Below, in pieces: positions 34,508-46,100 of a stretch of DNA of 64,000 nucleotides. Made by a program: the position numbers and the translations under genes. Under the pieces are notes generated by a model, which was not told the origin of the DNA, ran no database searches, and worked only from the letters and a program-made list of their open reading frames with translations. The DNA comes from Perkinsus olseni. Lineage: Eukaryota > Perkinsozoa > Perkinsida > Perkinsidae. Position 1 is the stretch's first letter; each line of letters begins with the position of its first letter. The stretch lies in NCBI GenBank assembly GCA_013115135.1, contig JABANP010000133.1, positions 55,580 through 119,579 on the forward strand, written 5' to 3'.

Positions 34508-37500
34508 ATGCCGCGAAAGCCAGCATGGCTGTCAGAAGAGGACCTGCTGAAAGAGCAGGCTGAGTTCATGAACGGTGATAAGCCTGCAGCCACTGTCGTG
34601 AGGGTAGGCGGCCAGGAGAATAAGAAGGCTGTGGCTTTTGCTGAGGGAACCAAGGAGGGTAGTAATAGGGTGTAGCGGGGTTTCGGCAGCACCATCCATC
34701 TATGGTGACACTTAGAAGGACCCTGTTATCACGTAGTTCGGTGTAGGCATATTGATTTTAGTTGTTGGTAGAGCCGCCGCGGTAGATTTCGGTCAGTAGA
34801 AGGCGGGAGTTGTGAAAAGGTGATAGCGAGGCGAAGTAGCCTCTCCAGTTGTGGAGCAGTACCTTCAGTGTCACGTCAATCCAGAACTAGACGAAAAAAT
34901 GGGACATGCGAAAGTGAAGCCTCTATGCCACGCGGCGGCACGAGAGCGTTCGAACAATTGTAGCAGTGATGATGAGTAATTACTGGTTGCTGCTGCCTCA
35001 AATACCAGCCCCAGCTCCTGCTGTCATGTGGCATCGTGGCCTCACTTTTGCATGTGGCATAGTTGCCTCATTATTGGTACGTGGTATTTTCTCCGCTGCA
35101 ACCAGCTGTATATTTGGCTCACTGGTCACCTTTCATCCCTGTTGCATAGAACCCCCAGTGTGTATCCTCACCGCATTACGCGAGTGGCACGTGCAGCGGT
35201 TGTGGCGGTTGATAAGGCGGTCTTGTTGCAGATGATGCTCCCGCAAAGGCCCACGAGGCCGAGCAACAGGCGGAGCTGTCGTCAGTAGACGTGCCCCTCA
35301 GCCGTGTTATGAATGATCGTGTTGTGGAACGACATCCCGATGTAATCTATACCGGTCTGTTGTCGCTGTGTTGATGGGCGTCCCTTTGTTAGTTGACAGC
35401 ACCCGTCGCGCCGCCTCAAGCGGACCCTGCCAGCACCAGCAAGGGCTTCCCGAAGCCAAAGCTGAGAGCATGGCGTTCGAAGAAGCTGGCAGCCTCGAGA
35501 GTGCCTCTTGCACAGAGGAAAGCAACACGGCCGTCCCCAGCACCACAACCTAAGGCTACGGTCGATGGTGACACGAGTGCGGCTGTGCTGGGGATGACTA
35601 GGGAAGAGCGGGAAGAGACTATGGCGGAGGTATAGCAGCCAGCCAGATTTGATGAATAATTGGTGGCAATGTATCTCAGGTGCAGCGCTTGTTCAGTGCT
35701 TCAAATATTGAGTTCTTGAAAGAGCGCGGGCGTAAGAAGCTGGAGTCGAATGCCTCTGGACAGGGGCAGGAGCCAGCGGCGGGGGTCGAGAACGATGACG
35801 TGTATGAAGGGGAAGTGGATCTAGGGTAGTAGGGCGAGCTGAAGAGGATCGAGGCGCCATGTCTACGAGTAGGTTTGGCAACCGCCTGGAATTGGACGAG
35901 CTGGAAATTGACAAGCAGAAGTGGATGGAGCCAGTGGCGGAGGAGGAGGATTTGCCACGACCGGAGGATGAGAGTTTTGAGGGACGAAGATTTGACTTCG
36001 AAGGCAATGAACGCAAACGAGGGAGCTCTGGCGTCGAGGAAAGATACGATCCTGTAGTATTCGTGAACCGGACTGGACCGAGGCTAGCATTGTTGGTGAC
36101 AGATTCTGTACCACCACGGTGAGGAGCCTGGGAGACCGGGGTACACGGTACAGGAGTTGCTGGTGCTGTCGGACTCTAATAATGGTGGACAGCGGCAGCT
36201 CGCCTTACGTATGTTACGGGAAGAGAGCGCTTGTTCGGGAGAATAGGATTCCCTGATGCTAGCGCTAGGAATCTACAGTGGACCGTAGTGTGAGGCGGCA
36301 CCTTGTCCTCCAGAGTAACTCACGTGGGTATTCACGACTTAAAGGGACGTTTCCGGTGCTCCTATTTTTCGAATCCTGGATGATACTTTACGACGGTTCA
36401 GGTACCCTCGGAAATATCATCGCGAATGATTCGGACGTGAGCCAACTTTGGATACGTCATCGGCAGGTCCATGTCAGATTTGCTGTCTCCGTGTCACACG
36501 CTAATATCAATGTAATAATGCTATCCCGATTCTAACGGAAGGAGGATTCCTCCATGCGAGTTTTCGATGAACCTAATTTCCACTCTGACCTTCTCGGTAG
36601 TTTCGTCACCACCACAGTGTTTGTCTATTGCTCCTCATGACTAGGGAGACCGGGATTCCACGGTACGGTTTCAGGTACGGCATGCCGCCCTCGCCGCCCT
36701 CGTGCAGCTGTTGGTACGATTCCCGAGCTTCACGAAGGACCTCGCTGATATACCCGAGTTCCTCATCTCCCTTGAGAATATCGCCAAGCAGGAGATGGTA
36801 CGGGAGGATGGCTGCACACACTTAGGACAGGGTCGAATCCTCAGTTCCGTGTCGATGAGCAAGAGGAGTCCCCCTCAGTGGTGTCCTTGGCGCATATCTT
36901 ATCACTACTATTACCATTGGCACCAAAGCTACAGGACATATGCTCGGATATCATCAACTTTGCTGCTGATTCCTACAGGGTAATACTGGTGATACAGGAT
37001 CGTCATTAAACGACGAAATTAGGCGCCTTGAGAATGCGAGAGTGGTACTCAGTGCCGCCGCTGCTGGAGTATTCGTTGGCTTCAATTGGAAGATAGTCCT
37101 CTCTTTCGTTGACCTTCGTATTTGTTCTGAACCGAGGCACCGTCACCATTCGGAGTCACTGGGCTGCGCCTCTCTTCAGGTTACAACGTGCACCCTGCTT
37201 CTACCGCACGTAGACGACTACTACCGAGCATCCCAAGTAGGGTGGCGCCTCCGCGTTGGCTGGTACGACAGGTGTCGGTGTTAGATCGGGTCGATGAGAG
37301 TATTAGGAGGGCTCGAGAGGCCAAAGCAAAGCGACCTCGACTGGTGCTGCGCTGGTCTCGATCGGTGGTCCAAGGGTGTCACTGATGGCACGATGGATGC
37401 TGAGGAGATACGATCGTAAGAAGTGCTCCATCGTGGCCACCCTGGTCCTCCTCGTGAGACCGCGCTGTCGAAGCATGAGTCCCTTCTATGAGAGACCTCT

Positions 37501-39925
37501 CTCTTAGGTACTTGCCGGTCTTCTCTCGGTATATGTGTCTGAGGGCTGGTGATGATGAAGTCGTCCTACATGCTCTTAAGGTGGTGGAAGCATTGTGGAG
37601 GTCCGACAAGTAAGCAGGTACCTTGCCACGCTCGGTGGCGTCTACTTATTCTCACGCTTCACGGCATGGAGATGATCGCTTTTGTGGTGTGGTGCACCGA
37701 ACGGAATCGATTTTTCAAAGGCCTGGTGATGCTGTGAATGCCCCATTATTAATATTATGTAGTTCTGGTTCTTTAAAGGGCCATATTAATGAGGATATGG
37801 TCGAATATAATAGTAAATTATAGTATATATTAGTAATATATAATAAATAATAAGGTAACATATGATATGTATTTACTAGACTAAGGTACGGTAAGCCGCT
37901 AATTCATGCTGCTTCTCTTGCTTCCCGGCTGTGCATCTATCGGCATTGCAGACGGGGAACTCGTGTATTGGTCAGAGCGAGTGGTTACACTGTGTCACCT
38001 TACTTCAGTCGGGAGTCCTTCAAGCGGTCGTTAGAGGACTGTCTTGACTCTGCAGTCCAGAAGGTCGAGGATAAGGCTGCCAACGATGACGCCGTCACAG
38101 CTGCTTCTGTATGTGTACTGAAATGAGGCCTCCGCTACGGGTATCTACGTTCAGGTGAAGCTCTTGGAGCTCCTGACGACGATCTTCAAGGAGCATGCTC
38201 CCGTGAGTCGCCTTGCTGAGGAGCCCTCGGTCTCCCACTGGCTGCTGGCGAAGGGGGACCTCAACAGTATCGGCCGTGCACTCTTCCTGTTGGACCTGGA
38301 CGGTGGGTACAGGTGTCAAGTCACTGGTGTTCGACGGACCTTCCGGTGCTCAGAACCGGCTGTCGATGAGCTCTCTGTACTGGTCTCACGTTCCGAAGGG
38401 GCATCCTCGGAAGTGTGGGCCACGCTATGTCGATATCGGTCGGATAAGGAGGCTGCTGCGAGAGGCCTGAGGGCTGCAGGAGAAGGTAAGAGGAGACATC
38501 CCATGGCCCCTCCGCCGCCATGGACCTGAGCAGATACGTTGCCCGCTGCTTTGAGAACGCTGTGGCATGGCGTTGGGGTGGAGGGCCCCTGGGACAACAG
38601 CACTCCGATGAGCGTTTTACGGAAAGCGTCTATTGAGACAGTCACGGAGTTGGAGAGGGTGAATCGAGAAGTGACGCAGCCGCTTCTTCAATGGGGCGAC
38701 ATGGCTATGGCGGTAAGCATGGCGGCTCTCTCGTGACGCGTTGTGGATGTCAACGGAAAGTGAGAGCTTCCAGTCAGGCATTAGTCAGTATTGAGCCTTC
38801 GATCGAGTACCTACGTTCCGTTGCCAGACTCCTCCTGCCGTTGTCCTCACCTGCCGCCCAGTTGGGATGGCTGCGTGCCGACTACCGGGGTGCATGGATG
38901 GTCCTTGTGGCAGGTCCTCGAGCGCATAGGAGATTTTACCGAGTCGCCGGAAGCCTCGCAAGTCGGCATGAATTTGTTGACATATCCTTCTGGATGTGCC
39001 GTAGCGGACGGTGGCATGATGAAGTGGGAGTCGGCCAGAGTTGATCTCAGGAAGAGGATCGAGAGAGGTACCCGAGCTCTGCCCTGTCACCGAGTTGGCT
39101 CGGAGGATGGATGACTCTTTGAGAAAAGCGGTGCTAGCATATACATGAATAATATAACAGAGATGATTACAGATTCTCAATCTAGAGAAAACTCTCTATA
39201 GCATGGCAGTCTTGTTTTTTCTCGTCCGATTTGGGCACCCAATCAAAAGTCGGTCACCTGTGTGCTCGAGATGGTGTGGTCTATCATCCCGGTGCCACCT
39301 CGCAGGTATCCCAACCCCACTGGAATCCTCCTTGATGTTGGCGCTGTGTGGTCGAAGCTTCCCCCTCTCCTCCAGAGTCGACGTCTGGTGCGACACGGAC
39401 TTCATGATTGTCCTGGCCAAGACTGAGGGCATACAGGCCCTCTCTGGTGAGCTGGGATCGAAGCATCTCTAAGCGTGGCAGCTGGCTTGTCTTTTCCCAG
39501 GTGAGTCCGACCTCTCCAGTATCGATCAAGCCGACCTGTCCGATAGAGAATCGCAGTCCTTGTTGCGGGTTTGGCGTGACCAATGTAAGTTTGATGAGGG
39601 GCTAGCGACTGATCCGAACGGTTGAAGTGGTTCTTTCACAGGTCAGAGCTTCCTGAGAGAGGCAGCCGCCTTGGCGCTGGACGACGCTAACCTGGTGATA
39701 CGAGTTGCCCGTGATATAGTCAGACAACTCGACGGTGTATAGATCTTCCAAAGGCTAATCACTACGTATATTAGAAACACTGAATGATACCACTGTGTTC
39801 CTTTCTTAAAAACGTTTCCAGAGTCACTGGGGATTGAGTTGAAGTCCTTTCTAGGGGCGCTGCATGACGGGGAGGGATGTGTTCGAGTCACTGGTGCTCA
39901 AAGCCGCTTGAGGGATACCGTATAG
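34508..39925 (+). CDS. RPAP1: RPAP1-like RNA polymerase II-associated protein, exon chain partly resolved
   Basis: The first exon starts MPRKPAWLSEEDLLKEQAEF, as in the RPAP1 N-terminal motif (ExDLLxxQ..F). After a long intron come MTREEREETMAEVQRLFSA, IEFLKERGRKK (RPAP1 middle motif) and then KQKWMEP with RRFDFEGNE (RPAP1_C type, about 35860-36010). A helix pair follows, QELLVLSDSN and QRQLALRMLREES (about 36150-36220), then VRHAALAALVQLLVRFPSF (about 36690). RPAP1 links RNA polymerase II to import and assembly factors. Beyond about 37 kb the helical fragments (SLNDEIRRLENARVV, VKLLELLTTIFKEHAP, SFLREAAALALDDAN) fit a HEAT/ARM-like C-terminus, but frame joins are not secure. It is possible that a second gene begins after the AT-rich patch at 37741-37870. 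The end at 39925 is the stop of the last fragment. Confidence 0.6.
34921..35070 (+). repeat. Dispersed repeat, copy 2, within an RPAP1 intron
   Basis: This copy matches 7291-7430 in the same orientation (GCGGCGGCACGA, CGAACAATTGTAGCAGTGATG, AATACCAGCCCCAGCT, TGCATGTGGCATAG). It lies in the unusually long intron (about 34660-35400) between the first two RPAP1-like exons, so it probably entered as an insertion. Confidence 0.6.
37741..37870. other. AT-rich patch
   Basis: This 130-bp stretch is made almost only of TATTAATA, TAATATAT and AATAATAA words, unlike the GC-balanced surroundings. It has no open frame. It may be an intron or mark the gap between two genes. Confidence 0.5.
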
Positions 39926-40151
39926 GGAGCCTTTCGAGTGATAGTGGGCTAGGGAGTCGCCCAAAGCTCTTTGGGAACATCTTCGTAGCCCGTAGTCTAC
40001 GGGCTACTGCGGGAATGAGAGCAAGCACTGAACTAGGATAGGACGCCGTGGTCAAACGCAGCCCAGTAAGGCCCGTCTACTGCGTCACTTGATGAGGGGC
40101 TCTCATTCGAGTGCTGCCGTAGGATTGTTTTTGGTACCTGATTGCTGACGT

Positions 40152-43100
40152 ATGCTGCCATTACGGTCACCCATCCCGCCGCTACTGGGGTTGGCCGTCT
40201 TTGCTATGGTCATTGCCGTATCGTGTACAGAGGATTCCACTGTACCTGGCATAGGGTACGACGCCCAAGCTGTAGTGTTATCATTAGTCGTGCTGTGGGT
40301 ATAGGTACCTATTTATATCACTTAGCCTGCTGGCCTACAGAGCCTGGCCTTGTCTATCGATCGGGCCCATACCAATAATTTCGATTCTCGCATTCATTGT
40401 CATTGTAAGTGCCATTGGGATGCCGCTCGTCAACCGTTCCTAGATGCTCCATTGCTCTGTTCCTCAGGTAATGCTGGCCCTGCAGGGCGGACTATATCCG
40501 ACGACGTACGCCAGTATCTACTTCGGATCGTCGAAGATTGGATGGTAAGTGGAGCATCCTTCTTGTTATGACTTCCCTTCACACGCTGATGGTGATGTGA
40601 GCTAAGTTGGATGTCTCGAGAGTGGGTATTTGTGTGGCTGCTATAGACGATATCACTATGCAGCAATCTGGCTCAGCGCTTCACAGACAAAGCTTTCGTG
40701 AATCTCGATCTGGAGTTACGCATTTTCAGGTATGTTGTTGGTGGTCTCGTCCTCGCCCTGCTGCTGCCGGATTGCTTCGATTTATACCCATTGGCCCTCC
40801 AAAAGCTCTCATTACCCCTGTCTAGTGTGCCACCACTGGTAAGCTCTTCCTCTCACCAACGTGAGCAGTCGTGGAGAGCTAGACTAGCATAAGCTTCCGC
40901 TGTTCCGAGTGGATGATGTTCCGTCGCCGCTGTACGCCTTGTCGCTGCTGGGGCGTCATTCCTGTTCCCTCAGGCGCAAACAATCATCACGTTCCTCCTC
41001 ATGACCTGGCAGATCTTATTGTCGCCCTGCCTTCTAACACTGCCGTATATACCACTTCTGTTCCTCGGCCTTCATGTTTGGGCTATGCCCAAGGTATGTT
41101 GTCGGTGGTGGGATCGTATATCTAGGACGTATCTAGGAAAGATTGTCTCTTGATAATGTTAGGCCCTGGGAACTTCTGCTGTTTCTCGTTCAGTGAATTT
41201 CGGGCTACGTTGTCGGAAATAGTCATTAGAAACTCGGAGATATCATTTAGCCCGTTACTGAGAGTATGAAAGGCGCCGATCACCAGCGGGATGTTTGCAG
41301 GCCATGATATTAACACGCACATCCCTCACGCATAGGTTGCTACAGATGGATGGGCTCGGCATGAGAAATTTCTCCATGGGCCTGAGAGACTGGGCGGGTC
41401 ATCCTTCGTGCTGTCTTCAGTCCCGAGATAGCCCTGTGCACAAAGCATCCAAGAGGAACCTGATGATCACTATTCTCGCGTATACATGGTGCCAGGGGTT
41501 CACGATGTAAGTCTTGGAAGCATCATGCGCGATGTGTGATGATCATACCTTGTCCCAAACTCACGCTACGCGCTGCTGTGCTAAGTAGGGCTCTCATTCA
41601 ATCATGTATCAGGTACGTGCTCAGTCTGCCGGCCGCTGTTGCATCCACTATGAACACCACGTTGTGGGTACCTCAAATGATCGGGTCCCCGATGGTTAAA
41701 GAGTACAAGTCGGTGAACCCTCCAGGCTTTCAAATGAACTTCTCCGTCATGCTGTTCTCTGTGGCTGGGCTGGTCCTGCAGGCCACTTTGCTGCCGTGGT
41801 TCATCCAGCCCTACGAGCCCTTGACAAAGCAGTGGTTTTTGCTACCGACTCTACGTCACACCTCGGTCGAGATGTCGACCCCTCGGCCGTCTAGGGAAGG
41901 TAGATCATTTCCCACCCCTAGCACATCGACTTCTTCGGAGAGGTCGCCTTCCATCCTCACCCACCGAGTTCGCAAGGCTTCTGCTGCCGACCATGATGAC
42001 GAAGATGTTCTGTCAGCAGCAGAGAATGGCCACGCCTCTTGTGGTGGCATGGAGAAGAAAAAGCGCCCCTGGGTGGTGCGTGCATGGACCGCCTTTCTTG
42101 ATACCATAGCACTCAGTGTCGGTGCGCCGCTGATATTGATTTGCTGGGCCGTCGTCATTCCTAGCACTCTGGCAACCCCTTTGCAGATTGCCGGGTGCGG
42201 TCTGCTTATCCTCCCGAACCTAGTGGGGACAAAAGTTGTTTTCGGTGTCATTGTCTGCTACGCAGCTTTTCTTACGGTACTGAACATAGTGTGCAGCATA
42301 CCGTGGACGTTCGCCCAGAAGGTCTCCACTAGTAGACACACGTTCTTCCTCAAGAGCGTCGGCTTTCACTTCTACAACTTCGGAGATGGCTCTCAGGTTG
42401 GGTGGAGATTCCTGGCTATCAGTTTACAGTTCTTGCTTACTTGTATTCTTGCGGCCATTTGGCAGTGGCATTTCAGCTCGGCCAAGAGAGCTAGAGACGA
42501 GTATTCTCACCATGAAGAGGAGCCCATCTTTCCTAAGTGGATGAAGGGCCCTACTGCCCAGTACGTTTGGAAAACTGTTCGCCGTGTTCTCACTCACGCG
42601 GACTTTGCTGTCGTGTGCATCCTGATCATCGTGATGATCGTGTTGGCCGTCAGCAGGGAGAGTAACGTTTTCATTCTCATTTATCTGTTCTTCGCCCTAG
42701 TGCTGATAGTCCAGCCCGAGGGCATCATCAAGCAGCTTGTCACAAAGGCGCTCATCTTATCCTCTGTGGTATGCTGCGCGGTATCTATGGAGTATGCCAT
42801 CTGGAACTACAGCACCTTCTCTCTGGACCCCTTCCCCACCGTTTTCGTCCCGGCTATCGCCCACTTATGTATATTCCTCGTGGCTATCCTCCCCAATCGG
42901 CTCCCTCCAGCCCATGACCTTCACAGAGCCTCAACGCCTATCGGCGCCTTCCTGAGGGAGCATTGGACCGCTATCTCCCGTGTGGCTGTATACATCGCCC
43001 TCTTCTGGACACTCTGGGTTGCACTCACTAAGCCCGTGGACGTCTTCTCCATCGTGATGTTAGCAATCTTCGTAGTGCAGGTTGCGATATATCAGCTCCT

Positions 43101-46100
43101 CTTCAAGAACTCCGAGCGGTATCTTGGTATCATCGTTGTCAACTACGCTCTAGCTTACTTCTGCATTGCGGTGGTTGGCTGGCGATGCGTCGCCCTATAT
43201 CCCAGCATCTACGAGGAACTCACCAATAGCGTAGCATACCCACTGTCTTCGGAGCTCGGGATCGACAAGACCGCAGCGGGGATCTGGAAAACGACCCTGA
43301 CCGCCTTCTCTGCGGTGGTCTGCATGAGGATGGTTCGCTTCGCGTCATCGTTGCTCATGCTGGACGACTTGGACCATGCAGACGAGTCGGACGTCGACCT
43401 ATCTAGAGATCCGCGGTCTCTTGGGATGCGAGTTTTCGAATCTATTGTGATCTACGCAGCCAGAGTACTTCCTTCTGTAGTCATGTACTGCATCTTTCTT
43501 TTCTCGGCCTTTGAAACGTCTTTGGCGAGCGTAGTGCTCATGATTGCGGCTGCTGTAATCCTGTGCGTTGGCCGAGGGTGGGGCACTCTCAATGTGGTGG
43601 TGTCCTTGGCGGTCTCGGTGTTCTTCATCTTACAGTACGCATTTCGGTTCTCATTCGCAGAGAACTCCATCCTTGCGGACACGGAACAATGGCTGGGCTT
43701 CTCCTGGACTGCCGCCAGTGTTGGTCGAAATATCGGCATCCTCATCCTCTGTGTTGTCCAAAGGAACATCGACTACACGGCACGCTATGGTCTGTCCCCA
43801 TGGGGTCGCAAACCCTTGGAGATCTCGTCAAGCTCCTTGGCATTCTACACCCCTGCGATAGCCGCCTGTGCTCTCATGATAACAGCCGGGGCCCGTAGCA
43901 ACGTGTACAGCTATATCTATTACGTCATGGCAGCGTCTCTGATGTCAGCAATGAAGCACGGCGAGAGTCCGAGGTTACCCAGGCTGGTGATCACTAGCCT
44001 TGTCCTTGTTCTCTGTGTCATCGTACAACTGCTTCTGCGGCTGTGGTACCCTCCCTGGTGCAGCGACTGCCCGCCTCGCTACGATGGCGGCTGGTTCTGT
44101 GGATCACCATTGATTTCTGCCGGTGGTGCGTACACAGCATCTTGCGAGGATGACTGGCAGAGGTTCTTTGTGGCGCCCGAGAGTCTCCAGGGATATACAG
44201 CGCTCAACTTTTATAGGGAGGTTCCGAGCAGCATCACCGTCATGGGCCCCATCCCAGGCGCAGCTCTCATCTGGGAGCTCTCGTGCCTTTGGATCATCGT
44301 CATGTTAATCCGGAATATTCGCATCGGCTTGAACCGTGGTCCACCGAGAGGGTCGAGCTCGATGTTGACTCGCCAGAACGCAGCTTTGACCCTCGGTAGA
44401 ACTGCAAAGTCTGGGAGCAGATCTCCAGGGAAATGGTCTCTTCTCGCCATGCGGTTGTGGATCTACGTTCTGTGGTTGCTCACATTCCTGAGCTCCTTTG
44501 CGTACACTATGGAGACCAATGTCATGACCGATGTGATGCTGTGTATGTTCATTGGCCTCCTGCGCTTCCACTTCGACCTGAAGGCTGCTCGCCGGCATAT
44601 GGTTGTTATCACCATGTGCGCTGCCGCTACCATCTTCGGTCTGCAGCTGTTCTACCAAATTCCCTTCATTCCCTGCAGGGTATGGCAGGATGCATGCAAC
44701 CCTCATACTGTGGTGGATGGCACGGCTCGTGTCCCGTATATCAGCTGTGCTACGTGTGTGCATCTCCAAGACGTTTACCATGATAACAGAGACCGTTGTG
44801 GCGCCCTTGTTGAGCATGATGTTTTCACCTGGTTGCAAATATTCTTCCAAGTGATAGGCTTCGGCAAGTCTCATGGTGGCATCACTCTACCATTCCCTTT
44901 TGGTTTTGGCCCAGTGCTGCTGGCCTTGTGTGCTGCCGTGATACAGCTGAGGATTTACGATAATCCCGGCTACGATGTTATCGAGAGTGAGTACATTCAC
45001 GAGATTCGGTCGCGGAAAGGCAAAGCCAGACGGTTCGTCAACGAGTTCAACGCCAACCTGTTCATATTGAGTCGGCAAGCCACTTGCACCATCGGCGGTA
45101 TAGCCGCTAAGCTTCGTAGAGTCCGTGAAAAAGTTGACACGTTTGTCGACATCAACCAGAAGGGATTCGATGTTACCGTCACGACCAGGCTGGCCGCTGA
45201 GAACCGCCTGTCTATTGGTCGTAATCGCCTTGACCTGTTGGAGCAAGGAGGCAGCAAGGCCGGCTTCCAGGAGGTTGAGACCATGGAAACTGAGCAGTTG
45301 CGCATCGACGGCTTTAGCGAGTTCGAGTCACGGCGAGCCTTGGAGATCTGCCACCACCACCCGCATGAGGCTCAGGCTCTGCTGAGCGATGCCCGTCGCT
45401 TCGGTCTCGGGAAAATGCAGGAATCGCAGGTCCTGATGAGCTACTCAGAGCGGCAGAAGGAGGCCTTTGAGGAGGAACCTCCCGGTGTCCTCGCTAGCAT
45501 ATGGCAGTGGGTAGTCCAGAGGCTCGAGAATGGGACGAATAGTGTGAGGTTCCTTGAAGACTACAGAGCAGCAGATCCGCAGACGCTACACACCAGAGCC
45601 GGCGGACTGGCGGCAGTTGCTGCGAAGTATCTGGCTTCCTCCACTGCCTTCCCTGTCTACCTGTTCATTGTGCTCGATTTCCTCGTGGCCACATCCATCT
45701 TCGATGCCGTCCGTGTCATATTTGCATTATGGTTCGTTCCACGATGGCCACTGCAGCCTCGCTGGGTGTGGGAGGTCCTCATCATAGCAACTGCGATATG
45801 GTTCGTTCTCCGTATGGCCTACCAGACGCCGTTGCTTTGCGCTGCTGCCTCGACCGATAGTAACTTCGGTATCTTTTGGAGGTTCGGCAGCGGTGCCACA
45901 TCACCGGTCTACTTCGAAGGTGGCTACGGTAATCCGCGCATGTCCACAGTTTCCTCGTGTCCGAAATACGTGGATGTGGGGTGGGACGTTTGGATTGGCA
46001 TCGCCAAGGTTACAGGCGAGTCTGCTTTGCCGAAGCAACGCAGTACCGGGCTGATCGGCTATGTTTGGGCCGATGTGCTCGTGCTCCTCGCACTGTACTT

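Noticed and set aside
44305..44874. Long antisense open frame opposite Piezo
   Set aside because: It is a shadow of the coding strand with no motif of its own; several similar frames occur opposite the Piezo exon.
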